From Tilletia caries (Eukaryota > Basidiomycota > Exobasidiomycetes > Tilletiales > Tilletiaceae): a stretch of 64,000 nucleotides of DNA. The stretch lies in the NCBI GenBank assembly GCA_032718865.1, contig JALUTQ010000001.1:1612001-1676000 (forward strand). Reading direction: 5' to 3'. This document shows positions 41,978 to 54,291 of the stretch, piece after piece. The position numbers and the translations under genes are program-made. Positions within the stretch are counted from its first letter, which is position 1; each line of letters starts with the position of its first letter. A model generated the notes under the pieces. It worked only from the letters and a program-made list of their open reading frames with translations, was not told where the DNA came from and did no database searches.

Positions 41978-43779
41978 ATGAAGAGCTCACTCGCAGCGCA
42001 GCTCGCCCTCCTCACCGACGTCGCTCCCGTAGACACCAACGCAGATCGCAGCGACGATCTCCTCCGCGCTTTCCCCGTTTCCAGCGCTCAGCATGCCGTC
42101 CACGACATCCACGACCACGATCAGCACGAGGAACGAGAAGATGGCAACGACCACGACCACGACGAAGATGGAGAGCAAGTGGAAGACGCAGATCAGTCAG
42201 ATGCTCACTCAGACATGAGCGATATCCAGAATGGAGATGACGAAGGCGACGAGTTCTCAGCTCCTGACGATAACCCCAACAGCACTCATGCGCTCGCAAA
42301 CCAAGCAGCCGAGTCAGAAGCACTCATCAAATCCCTCAAAGCAGACACAGCCGCCGCCGCTCAGCGAGGTCGCGCCATCAAGCGACAGCAGCGCGACTGG
42401 GACGCAGCCCTTGAGCTCCGCATCCGAGCTCAAAAGGTCGTCCGCGCAGGAATGAGGATCGAGGTCAGTCTATCAATTCATAACCGCCCAGCTTACTGTT
42501 CCATTTTGCCATCAGTTCAAACTCAATGCTTCTCACAATCTCTTCACACAGACGCTCGCTATCGACCCATTTCTCAACCACCCCACCGCTTCCAAAAGGG
42601 GCGCACCGGAGCACCACGCGTCCCTACTCCGCAACCTCGACGCCCTCTCCGCCTCCCTCTTCGTCCTCCGCGCCCGTCTGCTCGAACAGTCCCACCCCTC
42701 CGACGTCCGTCTGCCCGCCAGTCTCAGCGTCCAGCACTTCGAAGCAACGCGTGAGCGCGCGAGGAAGCGGATCAAGTTGGACTCCTCCGATCAGGACGCA
42801 GACGAGGATGTGGCTGTGGCTGTGGATGTGGATGGGAAAGAGCACACGTTCGCGCTTGAGAAGCTCTTCGCTCTCGAATCCCGCATCTTGGAACCACTGG
42901 CGTCTTCCATCCTGAACAGCGCCCATTCCAAGCTCAACGCTGCCAACACGTCCGCCTCCTCTAAAGACAACAAAGCGGCCACAGCCAAGTTCAAGACGGC
43001 CTCTCAGACGCCCACCGAGCAGATCGAGGCTTCCCTCTCTAACGCCGAGTCGAAGCGCAGACTTCTGGAGCGTACACAGGTCTGGAGGGGGGATGAGACT
43101 CGGTTGTGTCTCCCCGCCACTCCCACTCCCGCAGCAGTAGCAGAGAAAACAACAACGTCAGACTCCGTAGCAGAACCTACACCCCCTTCCGTCTCCGCCC
43201 GCGCCCTCGACCTAGACACCTTCGACGACTCCGACATGTACTCCCACCTCCTGCGCGAGCTCATCGAGAGTAAAGGAGGCCGCTCTTCTTCTTCGACGAA
43301 CACGCCTGCTGCTGGCGGTGGTGGTCTGGCCGGCGATGGGGGTGCTCAGTTTAATGCTGATTTGACGCTGTTGGCGCCTGGGCTGCTTAACGGGGGGAAG
43401 AAGGCGAAACGGGCGGTGGATACTCGGGCGTCGAAGGGACGGAAGATCAGGTGAGCCTCCGCCCCCCCTGGGCTTCAGCACTCCCTTTCCTGAGTCTGAC
43501 GTTTCTTTTCTTCTTCTTCTTCTTCTCCTTGGCGGCAAAAGGTACGAGGTCAACGAGAAGATCGCCAACTTCATGCCGCCCGTGCCCCGTCTGCTCTGGG
43601 ACGAAGACCAGATCGACCGGCTCTTCTCCAAGCTCAATGCCCGTCTTGGTGACCAGGACGTCATCAAGCGAACCCGGACGGCGGCGACGGTGGAGGAAGA
43701 GGGTGATGAGGCCGATGAGGAGGAGGGACAGGGTGCGGCTTCGACGAACATTATTGATGGCTTGCAGTTGTTCGGTTAA
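41978..43779 (+). CDS. BFR2: Bfr2/AATF-type ribosome biogenesis factor (TRAUB domain)
   Basis: Predicted nucleolar small-subunit processome component needed for early pre-rRNA cleavage. Exons 41978-42463, 42516-43450, 43542-43779 give 552 aa. The N-terminal third is strongly acidic with His/Asp runs (HDIHDHDQHEEREDGNDHDH). The AATF leucine-zipper region follows (QQRDWDAALELRIRAQKVVR…LFTQTLAIDP). The C-terminal TRAUB domain has DLDTFDDSDMYSHLLRELIE and then SKGRKIRYEVNEKIANFMPP and LFSKLNARLG, which are the diagnostic AATF/Bfr2 motifs. Length and order agree with the family. The intron at 43451-43541 splits the RKIRYEV motif. Confidence 0.9.
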
Positions 43780-44068
43780 GACCTGTTCCGAAGCTGGAAT
43801 TCAAACACACTTTCCAACATATCCCCCCCCCTTCGGGCCTTCGTCATGCCCAGGATGGAGCATTTTACGTGAACAAAAGTCTGGGTTTTTTCGGACAAGT
43901 TTCGTTCTGCTTGTCTGTAGCATTCGTTTGGTTGCGAGAGGTAACAGAACGCGGGGTCGTTGCGAGTGCGTCTTCCGACTGGGGCAAGCATTTGTTTCGA
44001 TTGTGTGTTCGCTGTCAGAGAAGAGTGAGGGAGGCACGCTGCCCCTTTCGTCGGACCCTCCAATCGTT

Positions 44069-47000
44069 CTAAGGCCCAAACAGCGCCGCACTCCCCGGAG
44101 ACAACAGCACCACCTCGTTCCCCCGTCCGCCCAGATCCGCCTGCGCCTCATTCCGATGCGGGACCCGCGCAGCAGCCGGCTCCTTCCTACTGACGACGAC
44201 TCCAGCACTGCCAGCACCGACACCGACAGCCATCAGAGGCGTCCCATCCGCCGAGACCGAGACAGCCTGAACTGTAGACCCGCCATCGGCACGGACCGTC
44301 GATGGCACCGAGCTTACCATACCCTCCGCGCCTGCTGGCGGGGGAGGAAGGGGAGGGCCTGCCCCTTGAGCCTGGCCTTGTTGTTGTTGTGGGTGTTGTT
44401 GTTGAGAGGAGGGTACGATCTGGACCCGCCGCGTCTTACGAGCTTTACGAGATTCGTACTCGTGCCACTCGCCCTCGACGCTCGAGAGGAGGCTGGTGTG
44501 TGAGAAAGAGAGGGGACGAGGAAGCAATTCAGTAAATCAGAAGATGGAAGGGGTGAGACGGGTTGCGGAGGGGAGATGGAAACTCACCCAGCTGGAATCT
44601 CAGGTGCGGGTTCTTCCGTCGTGAAGTATGCCATCGAAAGCGCCTCCGCCGCCGACGCGCGATGTTTGGGATCATACTCGAGCAGAGCCTGGCCCAACTT
44701 GGACGCCTCGGGCGTAGGGAGGTATCTGCTCAATAAAGAAAGAGTCAGACAGAAAGATGATTTGTCAGATCAGATCCTCATCAGTTGAAAGAAGGGTCAG
44801 AAAGGGCCAAAAAAAAAACACGCACTGGCCAAAATTCCTCTGGAAGAGTTCAGTCCACTTCCGACCCGGCTCATCAGCCCCTCCGCCAGCGTCCATCTCG
44901 ACCCCAGCCGACGGCCGCACGAGCTCGAACCACGGCAACGCGTCGACATCGGGCCACCGCGCTTTACAGGGTGGGCCGATGAGGTCCGAGATGACCTGTA
45001 GTTGGTGCAGCTCGTCGTTCCCTTGGAAGACGGGGGTGCGGGTGAATAGCTCGAGGAAGATGCAGCTGGGTGTGGAGGGAAGCAAGAGAAAGAAGGGAGA
45101 GCTGGTCAGTCTTTTGAACCTCCATACCAGAGAAAGCGACCCATCTCCCGGAAAAAGGGGAGGTCCACTTCGGTTCGGAAAAAAAACTCACCCAGCTCCC
45201 CACATATCCACCTCCGCCCCATACTGCGTCGCCCCCAACAACAGCTCCGGCGAGCGATACCAAAGCGTAACAACCCGATTCGTATAATTCCCCTTCCTCC
45301 GCTTCGCATACAACCTCGCCAGTCCAAAATCAGCGACCTTCAGCTGGCCCGCGTTGTTCAGGAGTAAGTTCGAGCCTTTGAGGTCCCGGTGCAGGACCGA
45401 TTTGCGGTGTAGGTATTCGAGGCCGGAGAGGAGCTGTTGGGCGAGGGATTTGAGGTGGGCGGGGGTGAAGTCGATGGAGGGTTGGGAGAGGACTCCGTTT
45501 AGGTCGTGCTGCATGTATTCGAAGACCATGTAGTACGACCCTATTTAAATTCCAGAAGAGAGGTCAGCCCTACGAGAATCCACAAGGGACCAACGAAAGT
45601 CTCGTTAACATATGGGAAGGCTCAAGAGAAACGTACCTTTGGTAACAATCATCTCCAACAACCTGACGATATTCGAATGATACAACGCCTGCAAAATCTT
45701 GATCTCCCGCATCGCCGTGATCGGGAAACCATCCTTCTCCGACTCCATCCGGATCTTCTTAAGCGCAACAAGCGCACCCGTCCGCTCGCCCCGCGCTTTG
45801 AACACCTGCCCATACGTCCCCTCCCCAACTTGGGCAATACGCTCGTAGCCCTCCCCGGGGACGGCGCGGTCGTAGACGATGGAGGAGGAGGGAGGAGGAG
45901 GTTCGGGAGGGGATGGTTCGGAGCCGTTCAGGACAGCATCGTCGAGCGGTGCGCCGTCGACGTCCATCATGTCCTCATTCTCGTTCAAGTCGACGTCGAT
46001 CGGTCGGCCGTCGATGTCCGGCATGCCGCCGCCGCCGCCGCCTCTGGCACGGTCCGGCCTATTGTCGGTGGAGCGGTCATGGTGACTGCGCGGCTTGTCG
46101 GGGACGTTCGAATGGCGCCCTCCTCCTCCTCCTCCTCCTCGATCTCGCATTCCTCGGTCTTGATCGCGTTCACGCTCACGTTCGGCCCGACGAGGCTCTC
46201 GAACGCGATCTCGGTCCGTCTCCCTGTCCCTGTCCCTGTCCCTGTCCCGTTCCCGCTGCCTCTCTCTCGCCCGGTCGCGATCCCGGCCTCGGTCTCGCTC
46301 CCGTTGCCGCTCCCGTTCTCGATCTCGCGGGTTACGAATCCGATCCCGATCGCCAGCTCGATCTCGATCCCGCTCGCGATCCCTATCCAGCTCCCGATCG
46401 CTATCCCGCTCACGATCCCTCCTACTCCTCACCTCCCCCTCCTCCCCACTCGACGACGAACTTCTCCGGCCCGACTGTCCCGGCTCCGTAGGCAGGCCCG
46501 ACGGGATCGCACTGCTGCTACTACTACCACCCGTCGTAGCAGCACCCATCGCATTCGTCCGATCCCCACTGATCTTCTTCCACCCGCCACCACTCGCCGA
46601 ACTCTCCCGCCCATGAGCAGCAGCAGCGGAGATGACTCTGAGCTCCGGTTCGTCGCCGGGCCCGCCGCTACCTTTACTATTCCGCGAGATGGGCGTCCGG
46701 TGGTTCGAAGCGCTAGCCGTAGATGACGATGGCGCAGGCGGGTTCGGGCGGGAGACGACGGGCGCCAATATTGGTCCCGCGTCCGCTTTGCGCGCGAGTA
46801 GACGACCCCCACCCGGACCTGGTCCAGGACCGGACGGAGGCCCACCGCTGGCTGAGTTACCGCCTGCATTTTTGGGACCGGTGGGACGGGGTGGGAGGGG
46901 CGATCGACGACGGAGTTCGCCATTCCCGCCCCCGCGTGGGCCTTGTGGAATACCATTCTTGTTCTTGTTGTTGTTATTGTTGTGGTGTAAAGGCTTGGGG

Positions 47001-47671
47001 CCTGCACCTGGACGCTGAGTTGTCGGTCCCGCCGCCGTCGGCCCGCGCTCTCGATCCCGCTCGCGTTCACGATCTCGTTCGAGCTCACGGTCGCGTCGGT
47101 CTCGGTCTCGCTCTCGTTCTCGATCGCGTCTGTCTCGCTCGCGTTCCCTGTCCCGTTCGCGATCTCGATCCCGGTCGCTGACGCTGACCCTGCTGTCCCT
47201 GGGACCTCCTCGGTCTCGTTCACGCTCGCGCTCGCGGTCCGCGTCAAAAAGACCGCTCCGCCTTCGATCCCTAGGATCATCCCGAGCCCCACCTCGATCC
47301 GACTCCCTATCCCTATCCCTATCCTTGTCCTTCTCCTTATCCTTCGTCCGATCTCGGTCCAGAAGACGATCAGAGGATGTAGACGATGCTGCCAATCCAG
47401 CAGAGACAGGTCCAGGACCATTAGTTGACCCACCCACCGGCCCTTTGCCACGACTGCCCCAGCCTGAATCCCTCATTCTCCCTCCGCCGCCGCCGCCTGC
47501 GTCCGGTTCAGGCTGTCTCCACCGCGGCGGCAAATCGCGCTCACGATCACGGTCGCGGTCGCGTGCCTTGCCCTTCCCAGAAACATCATCCACTGCGCCG
47601 CCCTTCCTGTCGCGCTCGCGCTCGCGCTCACGCTCGAGGCCTCGGGGTTGGAGTGGAGGTGGTGGACCCAT
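44069..47671 (-). CDS. CTK1: CTD kinase catalytic subunit, Ctk1/CDK12-type
   Basis: Cyclin-dependent kinase predicted to phosphorylate Ser2 of the RNA polymerase II C-terminal repeat during elongation. Exons on the minus strand 47671-45637, 45540-45192, 45065-44826, 44725-44588, 44492-44069 give 1061 aa. The first ~600 residues are low-complexity, dominated by RD/RE/DR dipeptides and Gly/Pro blocks, like the RS-type extensions of CDK12/13. The kinase domain (about residues 645-1000) has the G-loop IAQVGEGTYGQVFKA, VALKKIRM, PITAMREI (a PITAIRE-type cyclin-binding helix), HRDLKGSNLLLN, DFGLARLY, and the T-loop TNRVVTLWYRSPELLLG. All catalytic residues are present. The tail is Gln/Pro/Gly-rich. 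The first ATG in frame after the last upstream stop-rich part that gives a sensible start is 47671; upstream in-frame codons exist and the start could be earlier. Confidence 0.9.
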
Positions 47672-48359
47672 TTTTTCTCGCAGGCTCCGTTGAACGGGCC
47701 TGTCTCGGGGTCGGGAGGTGGGTTGCGCGGAAGACGAAGAGCCTGGCAAATCGGTAGAGAATGAGAGAGCTGAGAGAGAAAGTGGCCTGCCCCAAGTCAA
47801 AAAAGTTGGAAGTCCGCGAGCGAGGAAGAAAAATTCCCGAAAGAGCAGAGGTCCGCGGTCAGACTGCTTGCTGGCTCTTCGCTCTTGCTGTTGTCTGCCT
47901 TGCACCGCCTGTGGGCGCTCTCCGGTGCGGTCGACCTTGTTCCGCGCGCCGGGGACGGAACTCTCTGGGTGGTGTTTGGAGGTATATACACCTGCGCAGT
48001 TGAGTGAGTGTGATGGGATCGTGGTCTTCAACAACTTCCAGGCATTCCTCTCGGCATGAGTTCTTCCAGAGGACGACCATCATCCATCCACCACACTTAC
48101 ATTCATTCTCTGCCAACGCAAGCCAAGGTTCGTTCTCACGTAAAGAGCCCTTCCTGCTCATCAGTCAGGTTGCATTGCTTGCGTGGGGGTAGGAGGAAGA
48201 AAACAGTGACGCTGACGCTGACGCTCCCTCTGGACCATTTTCTCCTTCGCCTCTTTCCTGCTGAACATCTACATATACCTTCCCTCCGTCTTTTTCTTTC
48301 CTCCCATTTCCCTCCTTCCTTTGCTCCCTCTTCTCTCCCTCCAGGAACAAAGGAAGAAA
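47672..48359. promoter_or_regulatory. Divergent promoter region (Ctk1 / unrecognised gene)
   Basis: This stretch lies between the starts of the leftward kinase gene and the rightward gene at 48360. The plus strand becomes pyrimidine-rich from about 48230 and ends in CCCTCCAG just upstream of the start, possibly the acceptor of a leader intron. No coding exon is seen. Confidence 0.4.
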
Positions 48360-49295
48360 ATGGGCAAACCACGTCTTCGCTCCCAATCCGCCCACACCCA
48401 CGCCCGTTCCCAACCCCCTCCCCCTCCCAGTCCCACCACCCCAGCATTCACCCACAAACTCGAAGGCCCCCTCCTCGTCCTCCTCTTCTCCTCCAAACAA
48501 ACCCAACGGGACGCCCTCTCCCGTATCGAGACTTTCTACGAGGGCGCCGCCGCCGGGTCGCGGTACATCGGTCTGCAGGAGGCGGGCACGATGGGGCTTT
48601 GTAAGAATTATATGGCTTTTAATTGTACGGTTCAGGCTGTGAGGGGGTGGGTGGGGTTGATGTGGGAGGATGTGAGGCGGCGGGGGGTGGCGGGGCTGGG
48701 TGGGGATGCGGTGGAGGTCGCACAAAGTCCCGAAGGCCGGGGGGAGGGGGAGGTAGACGAGAAGGAGGAAAGGCAGGAGGAAGTCGGAAAGCAGGAGGGG
48801 GAGAAGGAGGGGGAGGAGGTGTGGTGGGATGCCGAGTGTAGCGTGCAGGAACGACACCTGCTCCGTCTCCTCACCCAACTCGGCTGTGTGAGCTCGCAAC
48901 CCCCCACCTTCGGACCTGCCCCATCCCCATCATCTCATCCCCAACAAGCACAAGCACAAGCACAAGCACCAACCTACCTAATCTCGGCCCTCACAACAAA
49001 CCCCTCAGACCTAAGCCACGAGCGCCTCCACGCCCTCTTCCACCTCTCCCCAACCTACGCCCACGCCAGCACCTCCCTCTTCCAAAACAACCTCTCCCCC
49101 AAAGTCCGCGCGGCGATCGAGTGGGACCTCCGTGCGCGCGGGTATCGGGAGGAGGTCTGGGCGGATGAGTGGCAGGCGTACGTTTCTGAGGATGCGGGGG
49201 AGTTTGGGGGGAAGGCGAGGGGGGAGTGTGCGGCGTTGTTGGGGGAGTTGAGGGGGTTGCAGAGGAGGGCGAGGGAGGAGCTTGGGTTGGTGTAA
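48360..49295 (+). CDS. Conserved-looking protein of unknown function, single exon
   Basis: An uninterrupted frame encodes 311 aa. I do not recognise the family. The N-terminus is basic and Pro-rich (residues 1-28). A hydrophobic beta-strand-like LEGPLLVLLFSSK precedes RIETFYEGAAAGSRYIGLQE, then NYMAFNCTVQAVRGWVGLMW. An acidic linker is rich in Glu/Gly (about residues 120-155), followed by EVWWDAECSVQERHLLRLLT, and the C-terminus is helical and charged (ECAALLGELRGLQRRAREEL). Lack of introns in 0.9 kb is unusual here. There is no signal peptide or membrane segment. It converges on the HAD phosphatase gene, whose stop is 129 bp away. Confidence 0.6.
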   Translation: MGKPRLRSQSAHTHARSQPPPPPSPTTPAFTHKLEGPLLVLLFSSKQTQRDALSRIETFYEGAAAGSRYIGLQEAGTMGLCKNYMAFNCTVQAVRGWVGLMWEDVRRRGVAGLGGDAVEVAQSPEGRGEGEVDEKEERQEEVGKQEGEKEGEEVWWDAECSVQERHLLRLLTQLGCVSSQPPTFGPAPSPSSHPQQAQAQAQAPTYLISALTTNPSDLSHERLHALFHLSPTYAHASTSLFQNNLSPKVRAAIEWDLRARGYREEVWADEWQAYVSEDAGEFGGKARGECAALLGELRGLQRRAREELGLV

Positions 49296-49424
49296 GGGAG
49301 GGCATACCCCTCCATCATGGCTTTCAACATATCACGCATAAGGACGGCGCCGAACAGCGTTTTGAACTCGAATAGATTGTTAATCCTGTATGGGTCGTCT
49401 ACATAAATCTATGGAAAGGACACT

Positions 49425-50479
49425 CTACGCGCCCTCCTCCACAGGCCTCTCCTCACTCTCGATCCGAATGAACAACCGCGCCGCCCCTGCCCTGCCCTCC
49501 CACCGCGCCGACACACTCCTAAGATCCTCACACACAAAGTCAGCCCCATTCGCCCACTGCTTGCTCCCCGCATGCGTCGTCTTCAGTCCCAGTACGTACG
49601 ACGCACCGGCCCTCTTGCCGGAGAGGACGCCCGGTGGGGCATCTTCGACGACGAGGTAGCCTTTTGCGTTGCCCTCGTCTTTTTCTGAGGAAGGGGAGGG
49701 GGAGGAGGCTTGGCGGGAACCGCGGGCGCCGAGGAGGTAGGGTTGTGGGTCGGGTTTGCCGGCGGTGCAGAGGTCGCCTGTGATGAATGTTTCTGGGAAG
49801 GCGGGTGCGACGCCTGAGGAAGGGAAGGCTTTGTGCGCGTATGCCTTGGTGGCTGGTGGGGTGCAGGAAGTATCGTTAGAAGAAAAAGACGGAGATGATG
49901 AAGGGCTGGTACGTACCACTTGTGACGATGGCCCAGCCTGACCTGCGCGTAGGATCCTCGTCCCGGCCCGCATTGATCTACGCAGTACAAAAACCCCGTA
50001 AAGATATGAGCAACTCATCTACCAAACCGAAAGCAGAACGCCCCCCTCACTCACCTGCGCGAGAAGCTCCTTGGCACCCGGGAGAGAAACAATAGCGCCC
50101 GGCTTGCCGGACTTGACAGCCTCGGCAGCAATATCCCCGATGCGACTCTCGAACTTGATCACTTCCGCCGGCAGCTCGTCCTCGGTGAGGGAGGGCACGA
50201 AGCGGCGGAGATTCTCGATGGTGCGCCAGCCGTGGCAGGTGGCCATCTACTCAAAACAAAACAGAAGGAGGGCGGGTGCTCAGCAGTAGTCAAGGAGAAG
50301 GGAAGGGAAGGGAAGGGGGTTGATGAGATACGGACGACATGCTCGAGGTCAAGGTTGAATCGCTTCGCTGTCTCTTCCCATGTTGCGTTCACTGCTGGGG
50401 TAGAGTCGATCAAGGTGCCGTCCATGTCGAAGAGGACGCCGTCGACCTCGATCTCGACGGAGCGCGTGGGAGCAGCCAT
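49425..50479 (-). CDS. HAD-family sugar/glycerol phosphatase (Gpp/Dog type)
   Basis: Predicted soluble phosphatase acting on a small phosphorylated sugar or glycerol-3-phosphate. Exons on the minus strand 50479-50336, 50246-50055, 49977-49917, 49852-49425 give 274 aa. Motif I is VLFDMDGTLIDST (nucleophile and acid/base Asp pair). Then come CHGWRTIENLRRF (the HGxR segment of the Gpp/Dog cap), WAIVTS (motif II Ser/Thr), GKPDPQPYLLGA (motif III Lys) and LVVEDAPPGVLSGKRAGA (motif IV acidic pair). Order and length agree with yeast Gpp1 and Dog1. The first intron uses the less usual donor GTCCGT, chosen because it preserves the EHV…HGWRT spacing. Substrate cannot be told from sequence: glycerol-3-phosphate and 2-deoxyglucose-6-phosphate-type sugars are both possible. 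Confidence 0.85.
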
Positions 50480-52139
50480 CTTCGTTCTCTTCCTTTGGGG
50501 GCGAGTGAGTGAGTGAATAATGAGTGACGGTCTGCGAGCCCAGAAAGTCAGAAGATCGTGTTCGTGGGACGTGCTCCGAGCTGGTCGCCGATCGGTGACT
50601 TGTCGGTCAATTCCGACCGAGAGGGATCTGAAACAGCACGTGGCATCTAGATCTCACCCAATTCCAGTCAGTTCCACAGCGACGTTTCTTGTGGACGGAG
50701 ACGACAAGGGCGACCCGCAAGGGCAGCGACCTGACCTGACGTCCAGCAGGCGCGGGGCTTCTGACGGGCGGGTGAGGAAGAATACAACGCACACAGATAA
50801 GTAGGCCAGGTCTCCCGCATTTGGACCTTCGGGCATTCAAGTCAGCACAGAAGCCGGCGTGCGCATGAGAAGGGGCAAGGAGGGGGAGGGGGAGGGGGAG
50901 ATAGCGGCGGCCCGCTCCTGCTATCCAATCGTCTCTTCGCACCCCAGGGCTTACCTTGTCAGCCAGGAAGTAAGGAAGGAAGGCAAGTAGTTGGAAGGCG
51001 GGCGTGAGTGATCAGGGAGGCGACTGTTGGACATGCTCAATCGCCAGGGGGGCAAGGTGGGCGGCGCGGCGGCGGGCGGCGGCGTTATTCGAAAGGGAGG
51101 AGGAGAGCACCACGTGGAGCGTGTAATGAGACTTCGAGACCACCCCCGCCCCCGGTCCAGACTCCAGTTCCTCATCTCATCGTCTCATTTATCGCCTCAG
51201 CCTGCGCCCAGCTCCGGATCTGATTTTGACACGGCTGTCGAGGTCTGGATTTCTGGCGCCAGCACTCAGCGCTCAGCGCTCAGCAGCAAGAATGAAGCAT
51301 GAATGGTACACGGACGCGATGCCGGTCATCACGCGCACCCGGTCCCGACTTTTCCGAGTGATGGTTCCTTCTCGTTCTCGTTCATCTCGCTCTGCTGGGC
51401 CAGGCTGGGGATGAGACGATGAGATTGATTGCGAGAAGGAAGGCGCCGGGAGTTGTGCAGCGTGCAGGGTCACAGAGTACATATATAGTCTGTTGAGTTG
51501 TAATGGGTTCTTGGCTTGCACATGCTGTCGATCCCGACTCCCGGTTATGGCGGGCAATGAAATCCAAGTAAGAGTGGTGCAGAGCCCGGGGAGGGTGCGA
51601 CCAACAAAGTGGGGTGAAGAAATTTGTAATGGTTTGGTTTTGGGCCCACTTTGGCGCTTTCACCCTTGTGGGACTTTGGGAAACCCTGTGCCAGGTTGGG
51701 ATCGCCGATCGGAGTCCGCTCCTCGCTGTCGTCGTCCCATCAACGCATCTATCAACAGAGCAGGCGGCAGTTGCGCAGTTGGTAAGGCGTACTGTATCGT
51801 TGCGGTGCCCCACCACGTCCATCCCATCTCGCTCTCGCACTCGCTCTCGCACTCGCTCTCGCAGGCGGATCCCCTTCACAGTCAGCCCAAGAGGAGCCCG
51901 CCTTTCACTTCAATCCTCCAACTCAAAGACGATCAGCGAAGAACAGAGCGACCAGTGAGTCCAGATCCTACATACACTGCTCCATGCCGTCGATCGATGG
52001 GCTGACCCTTCTTCATGCTTCACAGGCCCACAGCTCTTCCTTCCCCTCCGTCGGAAATCACATTCGCTCTTTTCCCTCTCTTCCCTGCCCTAACCCTTCT
52101 CCTCTGTCCCCAATCCATCCCTATCCGACTACTTCCACC
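50480..52139. promoter_or_regulatory. Divergent intergenic region (HAD phosphatase / SH3 membrane protein)
   Basis: No supported gene is present. A (CGCTCTCGCACT)n-like run lies at about 51831-51865. The 51840-52139 part is probably the leader of the SH3 gene; an intron from GTGAGT (51955) to the acceptor CACAG at 52025 is possible. Confidence 0.4.
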
Positions 52140-54291
52140 ATGCTCGGTCTCGCATCGCCACGTGCCCTGCTCACCCTCGCATTCGCACTCACCTCCGTCT
52201 ATGCGCAGGCCAACGACGACGCACAATGTGTCTCCCTTCGCGGATCATCAAGCTGCCCGGCATTCCAGGACGCTTACATCAACCCCACAAACCTCTCACA
52301 GGCATGGCCATGGTTCACAGCAGTCAACGATGTCGCTACCTTCGATCAGCAGTTTGAGCTCTACTTCACAGAGTCAGTACTGCTCTCTCCCTTCCCTCAC
52401 ACCACCTTCAACCAGTTCGCTGACAGTCTCTTTCTCTCTAAACAGCCCAAATCGATACCACCAGACCAAATTCGAGCGCCAACTGCAATGCAACAGCACC
52501 GCAGCACAAAACACAACCCTCCAATACCAGCGCACCATCCTCTGCGGCCAATTCTCACAGATCTCATACTCAGTATCATGCAACCTCAAGAACCGCGCAA
52601 ACCCCATCATGGTCTGCCAAGACACCTGTCTCCAATACGCACAAACAGAGAACGTCCTCGTCGCAAACCCGCAGATCTGCCCTCCCGCAAACCAACTCAC
52701 CCTCGTCCAGAACACCACCCGCGAGTTCAACTTGAACAAGGACTACGTCACCTGCACCGACTGGTCCACTCTGGTCTCCTCTGACAACGCAACCTGTGTC
52801 GAGGGTATCATGAACGAGGGGAACTGCGGATGGGGACCTCAGGTTAACAACCAGCTTTGTGCCCACTGCGACCCTACGGGAAACCAGACCATCCCCGCCT
52901 GCTGTACCGACGCAAAGACCGACCTCTCTCAATGCTCTCTGTTTGGATTCCCAGGTGCGGCCCGCGTTCGTCCCACCACCAGCGTAGGGACGACCATGGT
53001 CACCTCCACCGGCACCTCCGCCAACCCGACCTCCACTTCATCTCCCACAAACAACACCAACAACGGTCAACAGCAGAGGGGGAAACGGTACACCGGCGGC
53101 CAGGTCGCCGGCATCGTCGTCGGCTGCATCATCGGTGCGCTCCTGCTCGGCCTCCTCCTCGGTCTGCTCTGCTTCCGTCGTAAGAACAACAACAACAACA
53201 ACAACAACAGCAACAACGGAAGCCAAGTCGACGCTGCTTCTGCACGGCAGGACGATCTCGAGAAGACCCGGATGTTGAACAACAACGCTTCGTCGGATCC
53301 TCGCTCGGGTGCGGCTGCTGGTGCGGGTGCGGGCTTGGCTGGCGTTGGGCTGGGCGCCGCTGCTGCTGCTGGACGTAGCCGTGGGGACGAGAAGGACGGT
53401 GGCTGGTCCAGCCCCTTCAGAGATGAGAAGACGGGCAGCCCGGCGTTCGGTGAGAAGGAAGTCGCTCGGCCGGGTTCGTCGGCCCTGGGCAGCATCCTGA
53501 ACAACGGTGCCCCTGGTACCAACGCCGCTGCTCCGTCTGCTATGGCCGCTGCTGCTCCTGGCGCACAACAACCACACTCCAACGCAGCGTCTGTCACCGG
53601 CGGTCGGTTCTCCCCTTCGTCGAGCAGATCGGGTGTAGGTGCAGGTGTGGGTGCGGCGGCTGCTGGGTTGGGAGCGGGTGCACTCCTGGGAGCAGGAGCG
53701 GCCCGGGCCTCTTCTGGCACGCCGACGACGAACTCGAACTCGAACTCGAACCCGGCCTCGAACCGGGCAGCCTCGTCGACCCCGACCCAGATGGCCGGCC
53801 TCACCGCGGGATCGTCGTCCGAGAACCGTCCAATGAGTGCGCTCTCGAACTCGACGACGGACGGGAGGGGGACGACGGTCCCCGCTGTTCGGGACCAGTA
53901 CTCCGGTCTGGACATTCAACCGAACGACGAGGTCGTGGCAATCTACCCGTACTCGGCCACCCTGACCGACGAGATCAACCTGGAAGTCGACGACGTGGTC
54001 AATGTGGTCCGGCTGTACGACGATGGCTGGGCCCTTGGACGCCGGACCGCAGGGCCTGGGATCGTCGCTGCTGAAGGGGCGTTCCCGCTTGTGTGTGTGA
54101 CGCATGCTTCGGCGGTGGATGGGCCTGCGTCGAGGGGGATGGGCGGCAGTTTACCGGGTGCGACGAGCTCGGATGATGATCGGTTGACTAGTGGCGATGG
54201 CGGGATTTCGGATAGTGTTGATGGGGCTGTTACGGCTGATGAAGGGGCGCTTACTGCGGATGAGGACTTTGAGCCTTCAAGAAGGCGTTGA
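52140..54291 (+). CDS. Single-pass membrane protein with Cys-rich ectodomain and cytoplasmic SH3 domain
   Basis: Predicted plasma-membrane sensor or scaffold. Exons 52140-52372 and 52446-54291 give 692 aa. A signal peptide (MLGLASPRALLTLAFALTSV…) is followed by a Cys-rich, N-glycosylation-rich ectodomain (about residues 24-270; CVSLRGSSSCPAF, CCTDAKTDLSQC). A Ser/Thr stalk leads to QQQRGKRYTGGQ, with a possible dibasic processing site, then the membrane segment AGIVVGCIIGALLLGLLLGL (about residues 303-325). The cytoplasmic part has a poly-Asn run, Ala/Gly/Ser-rich disorder and one SH3 domain near residues 575-640 (VVAIYPYSATLTDEINLEVD, DDGWALGRR, GAFPLVCV). The SH3 landmarks ALYxY, DELxL/xxGD, W and P are mostly recognisable. 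Proteins of this layout occur in many basidiomycetes; the partner is unknown. The overall design recalls Sho1-like signalling, but Sho1 has four membrane segments. Confidence 0.8.

Noticed and set aside
45506..46726. Long plus-strand frame opposite the kinase gene
   Set aside because: It is antisense to the RD/RE-repeat coding region of the Ctk1-like kinase, which has clear kinase motifs; the antisense frame is a by-product of that repeat.
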